Positions 1 to 13,149 of a stretch of DNA of 64,000 bases are shown here, piece after piece. Numbering within the stretch: position 1 is the stretch's first letter; every line of letters starts with the position of its first letter. Below the pieces are notes generated by a model. It made no database searches. It was given only the letters and a program-made list of their open reading frames with translations, and had not been told where the DNA came from. This DNA comes from Prinia subflava. Lineage: Eukaryota; Chordata; Aves; Passeriformes; Cisticolidae. The DNA is taken from NCBI RefSeq assembly GCF_021018805.1, contig NC_086259.1, forward strand, positions 10,282,501-10,346,500. Reading direction: 5' to 3'. A program made the translations under genes and the position numbers.

Positions 1-3000
1 TATATAGGGAGAATTCCTATCTCTTGGAGTTGAGAGGGGAAAAAAAATCCAAGCAAACAAGAGATATTGCAAGAACAAGAGTCAAAGAAATGAAGCATAC
101 TTTCATCCACAGCTGATGTGTGCTGGGGAATGTCTCATCCAAAGTGATGACGAGGTGCTGTGATAATGTCAGCTTTACCAACACCATCATCTGTCATGCC
201 ACAACTATTCCCTGGCTCTTGGTGATGAAGAGGCTGTTCAATTCTTCAAGACTAAGTGACACTGAAGCAACCCATAAAAGTATTTGCCAGAGACCTTCAG
301 AAAATGAAGTATTCTATATTGCATTAGGCTATGCACACATTAGCACAATATTCCAGTTGGAATTAGTTTTTCTCTGAGTAGAAACTTCAGTAAGCAGTTG
401 TGCCTTGACCACAGGCAACTCATCTTAAATTTCATTTACTTTTTTCTAAGCTACTTTCTTAACTTTATTCAGCATGCCCCTTCAAATGCAGTTCAGTCGT
501 GAACTCTATCATTCACAGTGCAGCATTGTTTGTGTCGAGTCTCTGCAGCAGGGTTATCACTGCAGGTTAATGGATTTGTGTTCTGAGGAGCCATGATTAG
601 AATGGCTGACCTGTGTTCTGCATTATACAGTGAAAAACATATCTAGCAGCACGATTGCTATCAAGTGTCAAAAGAGATACTGAGAGCTGTGTGTACAGAC
701 AGCACTAAACTCAGATGGTTCTATTACTCCTAGGTATTGTGCAGTGGTTAAATCTGACATGTACAAATTGCTGAAGTGAAGATTTGCAAAGTAACAGTAT
801 ATATCAAGGCTAATGGCTTAGTTAAGAAAATGATGTGCAGGGTTTCAAGTACAGCATGAATATGCATTTAAAATATTTGTGACACTTCAATGGACATTTT
901 CATTAGCAGAGGTTATAACAAAGGCAAAAATCTGAAATTTTAGACAAGGAGTAACATTATTACAATAATTCCACAGAATTCAAAGAGATAAATTCTTACT
1001 GTTGGAGAAGACATTAAGACCCTTGAAGTCTCCTTCTAACACAGCTATTCCAATAGAAAAATCAAATACAAATAAAGGAATACATTTCTTGTCCTTCTGT
1101 AAAATGTTTCAAGCACTGTTCAAAAAGTAGTAGAAAGTAGTAGAAAACTTAAGCTGTCAAGGCTTTTCTCTTCCTCTTTATCATTACAATACACGATCTG
1201 ACATCAAGGAGAAAACCACAGAAAACTCATTTATACCTAAAGTGGCCTATAGAGCTGCTTGCTATGCTAGCAGGGCATCAGAAGTGGTCATTAGGAGAGC
1301 ATTTAATAGTAACTATAACGTTAGAAAGAAAAAGTAGCACACTCAAGTGAGAAGGCAAACTAATCACCTAGTGAATACTAACTTCTGTCAGAGCAAACTG
1401 CACATATGATGCATTCTTGGACTTTCAGACCATTCTATATGCACAGCATCCCTTCCTCAAAGTTGGCCTTTTACACATTATTTCTTTTAGGAAATATGGT
1501 GATACTGCATTAAGACACTGAACCAAATCAGTTATGAAATGCTCATCAATTAAAAAAAAAAGCTTGCAAGGATAGACTTCAATGGACACATTCAAAATTT
1601 AAGCACTTTCATAGCACTGTGCCTAGAAAGTCATTGACTTGCATGAGAGCTATACCTAGCATGTTTCCAGTTCCTGCAAAGGGAAGAATTCTTTCCAAAT
1701 TATGTTCAGTATGCTTGGAATAACCTGGGCCACGAGGAAGAGTGAATTCAGCCCATCTGCACCAGTCTCATTCACAGATATGGCTTAGAGAAGCCCAGAT
1801 TTTGACAATTGTTTGTCCACTATTTCAACTGCTGCACTCCCCAAGAGGAGCACTGATGTCGTGTTCCATGTGAACACCTTCTGTCTACACAGCTGAGTTC
1901 TAACAATGACACTTTAAAATTCATGTGCCTTTTTTTTCCTTCCCAATCATCAGCCTTGAATCGCCAAGAGTTAGTTAAGCCAAATGTTTATTACACTTAA
2001 AAAAAACCACAAAAAACCCAAACCACACTGCTTCCCTTCAGAGGCAGTAATGTATTAGCATCTGAACTAAGTTGTCCTCAGGATATAATTTCATTGAGCA
2101 TCTCTTCCTCATTTATTGTAGTAGCTTAATCTGCCTTAGCTCTTGTTACAGCTTGTTTAAACTGTTCTCAGATAGATTTGTTTTTCTACTTAACACTTTC
2201 TGCTCTGGCTGTAGAATACTTTTGACATGACATACTGTGCTAGGAGTTGCTGGTGATCATTTCCAGGGCTGTCACTGACATACCATTTTCAGTAATTCTC
2301 AAAACAGCACTTCCCTTTACAGAGAGCTGATCAAAAGCTGCTAGAAAAGGTGTCCTTTGTCCCTTGCATATTCTGTTAACAGGGCATTGGACTGGTGTCT
2401 TCATGCAGCACAAGTGCCAGCTTTGAACCAAAACATGAGACACTAACTCCTTGAAGCATCATCTCCCAGACTTTCCAATGTGAACCTCTGCTCCAATGAA
2501 ATAATGACATCTGGGATAATGACTCCAAAATAACCTCTGTGAAATACTGGAAGACTGAGCCATTAAGTAACTCTCTCAATTTCTGCTGTTACCACAGTCA
2601 AGTAAACTGCCCTAAAGGGTCTGTTTTCAAAGACTTGAATTTGTCACACCACAATTAGTGACAATGTGCTCACCATCACTTGCTCAATGGGACAGGATAT
2701 TTCAACCCATTCCACTCAAATAAGCACTTTCAGCATTCTGTTCCAAAAGTTATTACACTCATTTCTGTAGCAAAGATGATAAGTACTGTCTGCAGAGGAG
2801 CATCTTTCTTGGAACCACTCTGTTAAAAAAAAAAAAATCAATGTCCATGATGGAGAATTAAGGCATTTGGCGAACTGAAGCACCAACCACATTAAACTTT
2901 TGTTATCCTGACATTTCCAGGCTGAAAAGGCCCGAGATGTCATTGACTATGAAATATGGATTATTTTTAAAAATCCAGATGCTAGAAATAAGCTGCTTCA

Positions 3001-3924
3001 AAAAAAAGCCACATTTTGAATGCCAAGAAATCAATTCAATACAATGTGAAGTAGAACACACACTCCAGTATTTTTTTAAGAAAACATCCATGAACATTAC
3101 CTTTTCTAATAGGGCTTAGTGTATTTTGAAGTCTACATAAGAAAAAAAAGCCATAAACTAAAGATAGATTTTCAAAGGGTAATACATTTGTCTTCTACTG
3201 CTTCAACAAAAGCTGGTAGTTCAGCTCTCTTTTTATTTTGAAGGAAATTAATTTGCAACTTATTAGATGCTAAAATCTGTTCTTGAAAGCAGAAGGAAAA
3301 AAGAATATTAAGAGCACCTGTCCAGTCCAAGTAGGTGCACTTTACTAAAAGTGCAAATACCCTATGAGAAACCCTACATAACTTAGCTAATTTGAATCTG
3401 TATGTCTATGTATGCTCATTTTGAGCTTTTTTTCTTTAAACAATGGTAAGTGCCATTTCAGTTAGAATCCTATCTGAAAGTGTTTCTATCCCTGAGCAAT
3501 AACCAACAGGAACATATTCCTGTGCATTTTTAATTTTTTCTGGCACAAGAAGTACTCTCACATCTGTGAGGACTGATTTGGAATCACTACTCTTGGAGAA
3601 CAGATTCTTTTATTTATTTCTTCAGCATGTTTCCCTGAAGAGTTAGAGAGGCTTCAGAGCCACAAATGGGGTAACCCAGCAAAACCCCAACCTGTGCCAA
3701 GGGACAGGGGGGAATAATTTTAACACCACAGTGTAATCTCCTGAGCCCAGGGAACTGTAACCAGCCTGGGGACTTTTACTGATTAGTCCAAGGCAGCTTT
3801 TTAATTTCCTCCCTGGAAGCCACTGACACACACTTAACAGTCTCAGTGGAATTACCTGTAGATTTCTACATCTTGCTAAGAAAGTCACTGGGAGAGGAAG
3901 GATGGAATTACAGCTAAGGAAATA

Positions 3925-4060
3925 CATGTACAATTCCTGGTTCTGCCACCTGACCTTGATCAAGTTATTTAAGTTGTCTGTAACTCCTGACCTTGAGCAA
4001 TTAATGAAAACAGTAACATTTCTAACATCACAGAGGACAGATTTTAGGCAATGCTAAAAT
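3925..4060 (+). mobile_element. MIR-like SINE remnant
   Basis: CCTGGTTCTGCCACCTGACC, then TTGATCAAGTTATTTAA, follows the MIR order 'ctctgccac ... gaccttgggcaagttacttaa'. A weak counterpart of the 'gataataata ... ctcacag' segment follows. Judged from the remembered MIR consensus; edges approximate. Confidence 0.55.
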
Positions 4061-4569
4061 GTAAGTAGGAAAACTTGAAGGACTGTTTTTCCAAAGGCAA
4101 GGGAAATAAGCCAACAGCACCAAAATCTCTAAGGATAAGGATAAATGATGGGATTGCTGGCTACCTGTAGAACACAGGAACTTTTTCTAAATATAAAGGC
4201 TTTTGAGAAAAATACAGGTTCCTATGGACCGAAAAGAACACTAAAGTAGCAAATTTTAAAGCTCAAACTTTTGGATTTAGACAATTTCTCTCCAGACCTC
4301 AGTGCAACGCACTAGGGTACACACTTTTAAACCATTTATGTTTCTAGATGGCAAAAAAATTATTTGGTTAATTGTTCTTGCCCTACAGAATCAGCACTCA
4401 AAAGAAGAAACTGATGGATTTTATTGTGGTAACTGACCTGTCTGACTCAAGTAAGGTAAGACTTCTTTATTTTCCTTAGTACAAGGATGATTGTGCAATG
4501 CAGAATATTAGGGAATATGAAGCTATCGTAGCTGTACATGCAGTATTCATATGCAATTCAATATCTCCC

Positions 4570-4602
4570 TATATATATATTTATTTATATATATATATAT
4601 AT
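4570..4602. repeat. AT dinucleotide microsatellite
   Basis: Alternating TA/AT run interrupted by TTTATT. Confidence 0.85.
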
Positions 4603-5343
4603 GCACTGAGCAGCAATCACTGCTGCCTATGGTAGCACTGAAGAAAGCCAAGACTGAAGATTTATGTTCTTTAAATATTTGCTTAATTCTCTTGAACAGA
4701 GGCTTTTTCCCATTATTCAACTTGATGATGTAAAATAAAAGTGATACTACCTCTGCACTTTGAGTTAGTGAATGTTATAAATAGTTTATGGAGCTTAAGA
4801 ATGGCTGCTCCCTTCGAGCCAGCAAAGACTGAATGTTAACACTGGAGTGAGATCACAGTCAGTGTCCAGAGCCATTACCTCATGCAGGTAAGAATTCCAA
4901 ACTCACTTCACTACCACTTAGTTTTATTCTGGTGCCAAGTTGCTGGCTTTATTTTAACCTAGGAAGACCCAAAAGGTCTATTTCCACTGCATAACCCTGC
5001 AAGGAGAGCACATAAAAAGTCCTGCAGGTTCAGTGTGAGACAATGCATCTCAAGCCATGACACTTGCATGACACTTGCATGACGTGTGTTACCTGTTTAC
5101 ATGACTGCTGGCACCAGTGGCTCTCCTCGAGCCAGGACCAGCTCCAAAGCTCCTGCAGGTGAAAGCCAAAGCAGCCAGGGCCAGGAGCCCTCCCCTCACT
5201 CCTCAGCTGGGGAAGCTGGCACTGAAACTTCCAAAAGGTCGCCGAGGACAGAGGAAGGAACAGTAGAAACTGCTGTGCTGGAAAATTGCACTGCAACAGA
5301 ATAAATCATAGCAGAGCCACAAGAGTTGCATTTTTCTCCTTCC

Positions 5344-5368
5344 TTTTTTTTTTTTTTTTTTTTTTTTT
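5344..5368. repeat. Poly(T) tract, 25 bases
   Basis: Twenty-five consecutive T residues. No flanking target-site duplication or retroposon body could be recognised, so it is recorded only as a homopolymer. Confidence 0.9.
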
Positions 5369-8300
5369 GCTAAGGGAATGAGACAGAGCTTGGCCCAGGA
5401 GACAGACTCCAGACAGACTCCTCTATCTAAATATGAAGACTCAACAGGTAAAAACAACTCCCTTGTTTTAAGATGTGAGAAGCTGGTGTTCTCTCTGCAA
5501 AACTGACTTTATTTGTTTGGAGACAATCTTCCCAACTGCATTTGGAACTAATACTCAACACAGAACTATTTATACTGATCTAAATGCTTGGATTACAATG
5601 CCTGTTTCTTTTTTAAACTACCTTCACTGCAAAAGAACCTTGCACAAAGAATTCTTCCCCAGGAAACGCAAATCAAAAAGCACAAAAGATGCTACCTTTG
5701 CAAAAAATGCAGCATTCAGATAGAAGATTATAATTGGGTTTCTATTCCAAGTATTTCAATGCACAGTTAACCTTAGATGACTGGGCATAAACCTTTTAAT
5801 TAGCATGTTATCTTTGAAGCAATTAATATCTTGTACCTCATATGTTATCTTCAAATTAAAACTTTCACTTGCTCAGCATTATTAATTAATCATTGTGAAT
5901 CTGAGATGAAATAGACATCACTCAAGAGAATGCCAGTGTTTTTAGAATGTCACAGCCACTGACATTTCAGAACAATTATTTAGCTGTCTTCCAACAGCAC
6001 AAGGCTCTTGCCTTTAGCTTTCACTGTCTTCGTGGAACATGCACAAACCCACAACATACATAAATTACATAAATTGTTTTACATCCCCAAAGAAATTTTA
6101 TTGTTGCATTATACAAACCATCTAACTAGTGCAGTCAAGATAAAACTCAGTTAAAAATGCCAAAGTACATTTTTTAAACTCTTAATAATCCTCTCAGTAC
6201 AATCACGAATCTTCCCCTCCATCAGGGCCTGCAGTAGAGCATATAGCCAGTAGCAACAATTCAAAGTAAGAAGAAATATGACTATTTGACCCTGAAGATA
6301 CCAATATAGATGAAGATCTTTTATAAGCCACCGTGCCAATCTGATTTACTGTGATGAATGAATAAATTCATAGCCTAATAGCTTGTCTCTATTCATTTGA
6401 TTTGAGACATTAAAAGAGGAAATAATTTCAAGAGGTGAGTGTCCTTATAAAACAGTTTAAACTCTGGAATACTTACTTTTCTTGTATCACATATCACATT
6501 TAATAAAAGTAAATACCAACCAGTGTAATGTGGCTGCTTGCTATTAACAAATAAAGCCATCTTTTATAACAATAAATTTCCTGTGCTTAAACTAGAAACT
6601 GTTTTAATCTGTTCATAAGCAAATAAATCTTCATCTGTACTGCACCAAAGGAAATTAGTACATTTCAAAGAAAACACAACAGGAATCAGCTACAAAACAC
6701 TGTGTTTTCTTTAATTGGCCTTGGCAATGAAGAGAATGACCCATAAATATTGAACAGACAAGACAAACATATTCTTAGGGCTGCAGTTCATCTGATTCCC
6801 AGTTTTCTTCCCCAATCACTTAACTCCATACAGACCTAAACATGAAATTTTTCCGCAGAAATAAACGTCCTGAGTCAAAGCACCTGTGGATTTAAGAAAA
6901 AGAATTTGCTCCTACTTCTTCCACCTTTATTCTACTATAATTACAAATGGAAACAAAAATCTGTGTAGTGTCAAAAGATGGCTCATTGAACTATAATTAT
7001 GCAGGATTGTGGTGAAACCTGCTGATATAACACACCATATATACATATATTCCTCATCTTTCCAAAATATATTATGCACAGTTATAATGTACATGAGAGT
7101 GTATTATTTTAAGAGAATGCACTTTCTAGCTTGGAGTAATCAAGTTTCATGAGTTTATTAGGAAAAATCTTGAACTCCATGTGGAAATGTTCTTCATGAA
7201 AGAAGAACAGGACAAAACACTAATAAAAGAGCCACCACAAATTTGATCAGGAGTGAGCTAGATTTATATCACATTCACATCAGTGTAGGTGGATTTTTTT
7301 AAAAAAAATACAATTGTTGAAGCATAAAGACTTACAAAAGGTTTTACCAAAATTAATATCTTTAAAATTTCCTACCAAGAAACTAGATGGCTTTCATTAG
7401 ATGTTCATAAAAAATGCAGAGGAATTATGATGGTAGTAGTTTTAAATCAAATATAATCTCTATTTAAATGCATTTTCTTTTAAAAAGTCACTCTCTCCAC
7501 ACAATAAGCCCTGAGAAATACATTTCCTGCTGAAATTACTCCACATCTTTCATGCCACAGGGAGAAATGGAAGTAGAATAGTCCAAATGAAGTTCTATTT
7601 GTTTAAACCATCACTAGCAAAGCCCAGAGCCTGAAGGGAGATGGATAGAATATCTGGTTTTGCCCTCATATCTACCCACTGATGGTTGGTTTGTCTTTTT
7701 TTAATGTTTAGTGAGAAAAATCACCATTTTTACATGTCTCAGGCTTTGAAATGCCAAAGAATTGTATCACAAAATAACAGAAGCTTCATCAAATCAAAGC
7801 TATGCCAGAAGTTACTCCTTTTCCTGGCACACCTATAAACTTCTCAATTCTCAGCCTAGTGAAATTATCACATACAATAATTTAAATCTAATCTTAAACC
7901 AGTGCTGAACTCTGGATGAATGATAGAAATGGTATCATTTATTTTAACTTTATTTTTTCTTTATTTAATCTGAACCACTATTCTGTATTTTTCTTTCCAA
8001 GGACATGATAATTCTAATTAAGAAAATAAATTTACAGAACTTTGTAACAAACAGTTTTCAATTACCTTTAATAAATCTTTGGTATAAATGGGAATAGCTG
8101 CTTATGCAGATGAAGAGCATTAAATAATGAATTTAATGCTACTGAGCAAATGTCATTAACATTTTTTGAAGACTGGATGAACATTAGCTTTGTTGGTAAA
8201 TGACATTTTGAATATTTAGGGTTTTATAAGGGTGGTTCACTTCTTTATACAGCAACAAATCTTCAGACAGTACTTGTGTCTGGTTGTAGAAAACTACAAT

Positions 8301-9747
8301 TGATATCTTTTCCATATATACTTAACCTCCTACAGATTTATTTGATTCTCAATAATTACTATTCTCTGGTAAGAGGCATATGTTATTACAGCACACTGCA
8401 CTCCCACAAGCTGTCCACTCAGTGTATTTTAATAAATCTCTGCCAAAGCTGTATAAATTTGATCCTGTTTAAATTTAATAAGGATCAGAATATATCAAAG
8501 CACAGATTCCCATGAGAGAAATAGATATTTTGCATAGTTATTGAGTGCCCTATTCATAAATACAATGTGTAAGACCTAGACCATCAACCTTGAATTAAAA
8601 AGAAAAAGAGATTAATGTGTGCAAAGCCAGCTACTTCTTAAATAACTAGTGAAATTAGTGTTTAATAAAACATTTTCCCCACACAACTGTTGAAGACAGC
8701 AGCACAGCCACAGTTTCACTGTTATGGTTCTAATATATAATTATTGAATTTCTGCAGTACAGAAACTTGAGAACACCTTCTCAAGTGCCTTTTCCAAATC
8801 TTCCATTGAGGATTTACCTACATAAGGGCACAGATTCCAAAATGTGTCACCAAAGGTTCCTCTTTGGGGCTGTGCTTCACCCCTTCCTATCCCTTGGGAG
8901 CACTGCCTTAGGCAGGAGACAGAGCAGCCACCAAAATCCACAGCTACTGCAGAACTTGAACCACTTAGGGACAATGAAGAGCATAAACACGTGTGACATC
9001 CACTTCCTTCCATTTTCTGGAAGGATGTCTAGAGGAGGAAGAAATTCTCAACGCTCTATTAATTCTAGGTAAATTTACTGATTTTATGTAATAGCCTACA
9101 AAACTTTATGTTCTATTAAGTAGCTCATGTTTCAAGGCCTGCTGCAAAATACCAGGACACAAAATGATGCAATTAGATGCTGATCTAGCAGCTTATGAAG
9201 AATTTTGAAGATCGCTATCATAAACACAAATACAGCATGTATTCTAGATACAAATATATTTATATACCTAGTTCTTCAGATTCCAGTATTTTCTTTGTTT
9301 TTTACTTTAAGGAAAAAATATTTTTGCATGTAAGGAGGAAAAAAAAATCCAAACACCTAAACCAGATTTCCACTAACACATGTAGAGACCACACCTGATA
9401 GCTGCTGGTCACAGAAAGAATTCAACAGTCTTCCCCTGGAAAATTGCCTTACCCATCATCAGTTTCAATAAGCAGTTGTGTATATAACTATACATACAAC
9501 CTACCACTTTCAAAATAGCTCCACTTTCTTTTATCACCTTTGATGTTTACATGATCACAGGTATGGGAAGGAAATCAGATTGTATTTATCCTAAATTAAA
9601 ATTCATATTTTCAGAGTAAGAGCATGAAAGTCAAAAGACAAATCATTTTACATAGAAAAGAGCTCTTTCCCAAGGGTAAAAAAAATGTACTAAATCAATT
9701 TGCCATTGTTTTATAAGTCAGCTATTGAGAATGAAATTACAGACGGC

Positions 9748-9792
9748 TGAAATTAATGTGAATTTTGCCATAGACTTCAATGAGCCAAAGAT
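9748..9792. repeat. Ancient amniote repeat fragment (ATTGACTTCAATG type)
   Basis: AATTTTGCCATAGACTTCAA followed by TGAGCCAA is a degraded copy of a motif common in bird, crocodile and turtle genomic DNA ('gttttgccattgacttcaatggagcca'). Family name not recalled with certainty. Confidence 0.4.
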
Positions 9793-12659
9793 GTCATCCT
9801 CAGTGTTTTACTATACACAGAAGCCTGATGTCAGAATTGGTACAGCTTTGTGAAGTACATTACAACATAATTCAATCCATCAAAGAGAAGACAATCATAC
9901 CATCACTCAGTCATTGGTCCCATTCACATCTGCGGTAAGATTCATCCTTTTTTTCCAGATAAGTGCTGGAGCTGGGAAACACCTCAGCCACATTTGTCAG
10001 CAATATTCCTTAATTCCTCAATGTTATGGTGAAAGTGAAGGTAGAAAAATGAAGCTGAAAATTCAAACTAGACCAACTGAAATGTGTGTAAGCCACAACT
10101 CAGGAAATGTAGCTTTGCCAGAATATTGTCACCAAAATCACAGCATTTGAGACACAATTACTTTGAACTGAGATCAAAAAGTATCACAGTGTAACTACTG
10201 ATCCTAGGTAAAAACATGTCTAAGGCTTTCTATGTACCACCTGTAGCACAGGTCTTTGTTTCCAAGAGTTTTTGAAAATTTTCGAAAATATTATTGGTTC
10301 CACTCCTTTCAACATTCAGTGTTTAAGTAAAAAGTTGCTGAGTTAAAAGTATGGTGACTTATTTCCTTACTTTTACACATTAAGGTCTTTCAACTTTAAT
10401 GTTATTTCAACAAGAGGCCTTGTGCTTATTTTGGAGATATTCTGTTGTATTTCCCTTTTCTCAGTTCATGATGCTTTCAATATAACAAGAAAAAACACAG
10501 CTCAAATTCTTATTTTGAAAACCATATTGTCATTTTTATTCAGCCTGTATTTTAATATAGCATCAATATTTAACTACTTCATTAAATGAAGTGTGACTTT
10601 TATAGTGAAAATGTCAGTCTTTGCAGTTCATTAAATTCATTTAAAGTATAGCTGCTTGATTTTTTTTTCTCCTGAAGGAATGAAGGAATATTAACTGAAG
10701 GCATAAACTTAGCATTAGCATGTACTTTTTACTTCAAATTAACATTCAAGATTTGCAACAGTCTTTACAAATTTAAGAGATTGTTTGTACCCTTTTGCAT
10801 TATCCTTATTTTTATAATAGATGTCACTTCTATAGCACATACAACTGTTTATCACAGTTGGATATGACCAGTAGGACGTCGCAGAGGATATTAACACGTC
10901 ACGTGCTATTATGAATCTGTAGAATCTTTCAAGTAATATTAAAAATACATTATTTTTAACTGTGGCATCTGGAAAAATAAACTGTATATGATGTAAAATG
11001 TAATAACTCTTGGAATCCAACAGGGTTTATGAGTTCTCTTTTTCTGTTTCATAAAACATTCTTTGATGAGTATCCTTTTTTCTTTCAAGGAGGGTTTCTA
11101 TTAAGTAATACAAAAGAACACAGGGAAGCACCATTTCCACAAAGGCAGCACCATGTTTTTGCCATATGTAAGAAGTCCAGGTCCATATTCCCTAGGGTGA
11201 TTTCTGTGATAAATGTCTATAAAACTGGAAAAGCTAATTACTTCAGGTTAATAAATCGATGTGATTATAAAATAATTTCATAAGAATAAAAAAAGTTCAT
11301 TTGAAATGTACTAAGATATAAAGGTGGTGATACTTTCTTTTCAACCTACTCCTTTCAATGTTTGGAGCAGGTGTTAATGCCAGTGAAATCTCAGTTCAAT
11401 TGTTTTGGAAGACAATTATGAGTTATTTTCCATTTCAGTGTTTAGGTCCTGTCCTTTCCTGCCCAACAAAGCAATTTCATTAGGCCACTCTCTCATAGTA
11501 ATGATCTGAATCTCTACCATGATGATTCTTATACAGCTTTTCTCAGACTGCACCACCCAGTCAAGGCTTAATTTATTACAACACAGGTGGAGTTTGGGCA
11601 TGTGACATTTTAAAGGGCTTCATTGTCATAACTATAACATCTATCCTCTGAAAATCAGATCCTTTTCTAGTGCCTTAAATGTGAAATCCAAAACACCCTA
11701 CAATACATGAACATTTGGGGTATTATTACATACCATAAAGATTTAGGTTGGAACCAGGACGTTGAAAAATATCAAATTATCCAATATATGATTTTAAATT
11801 CCCCACCTTCCCCACATTCCCCGCCTCTCACATATGGGCACTTTTGTTAGTTCAAGCAACTAGCAACTGGCATCAAACTGCAGAGGAAGAAGAAATGTAG
11901 AAAGCAGTAATTAACATCTACTAAAGTTAAAAGCTGCCTTCAAAAACCTTCTTCCAAAAATGCTGTGCACAATAAAGTTTTATTTTCTAGGAAAACTACT
12001 TTACATCTCCAAATCTGTGCTGCTACTGGGATTTGTTTTTCTGTGTACCAAAAGCAACAGGGTTTCTAGGAAATTCTGATGTTTGAACTACCTTCCTTTG
12101 GATGAATATCTCTAAATAGTACTATAGAGAATAAAAACTGAATTATCATGTGGATGGAATTCTGAAGAAGGAAAGAAGAAACTCTAAAACTTAATTATAG
12201 AAGCAACAGCCAAGTCACATATATGAAAAGCTAACGGGTACCAGCAACACCTATTCCAGATTGGAGTTTCAAATAAAGTCTTTACACCCTTATTTTCTAC
12301 ACTGTAACAGCTGCCAAATCAAACTGATGGGCTCCATTTTAGAAATCCCTTACAGCAAGGGTACATGGAGCTAAACAAAAATCATTTGTTTTAGGATGTC
12401 ATGAGTTAATATGCAAAGGCAGAGGGATCCAGACAGCTGTATTAAATCACCATGGTCTGACAGGTCACAGTGACCATCTCACTCCCACTTGAGGACTAAC
12501 TCCTCTCCAGCAGAGCAGAGATGGTTATCCTGGATGTGAAATTCATTCTCCCACTGCAGGGCCTGCCAGGCAAAGCCTCAGGCAATGCCACCCTTCCAGA
12601 ACTGTTTTTTTCTACAACAGTGCCAGGAGGATCAAATTTGTCTTTGCTGCCTGTTCACC

Positions 12660-13010
12660 TTGTGCAGCCCTAGGAAGGAACACCAGGAGATCTCTAATCC
12701 AACCTCTGCTCAAAGTACAGGCCACACCAAATTGAGGAACTTCTTGCTTGGGGCTTTTCTTCAGTCAGGTCTTAAGAACAATCAAGGATTTCAGGCAACC
12801 TCTTCCAATACTCTGTTATCCTCAAAGTGATTTTTTTCTCTTTATATCCAGTCTTATTTCAGTTTGTGCCTGTTACTGCTCAGACTCCAACCATGAGCCC
12901 TTGTGCAGAGCCTGGCTCATCTCACCAGCACAGGGGGTGCTGTCAAGGCCCCTGAAGTCTTTTCTTCTCCAGGCTGGTGCAGCCCTGGTCCCTGAGCCTC
13001 TGACCACACA
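12660..13010 (-). mobile_element. Decayed CR1 LINE 3' tail
   Basis: Read on the plus strand, the order of fragments follows the reverse complement of an avian CR1 3' region. AGATCTCTAATCCAACC and CTGCTCAAAG come near 12688-12715, then CAGGCAACCTCTTCCAATAC near 12790-12813 and CTCAAAGTGA near 12822. TTCTTCTCCAGGCTG follows near 12961-12975. The element is thus inserted in minus orientation and keeps only part of the non-coding 3' end. Divergence is high, so it is old. The open frames inside are remnants. Boundaries are approximate and it may extend to about 13150. Confidence 0.7.
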
Positions 13011-13149
13011 GGGAAAGTGTCAGACACTGACCACTGTCATCTAAAACCCTCACTCCAGGGTTTTGTGTTCCAGTCCACCAGGACCTGCTGGTCCTCGCCA
13101 AGAGATGTGCTTCCCTGGCAGTCAGACCCCAGCCCAGACCTCTCAAACC

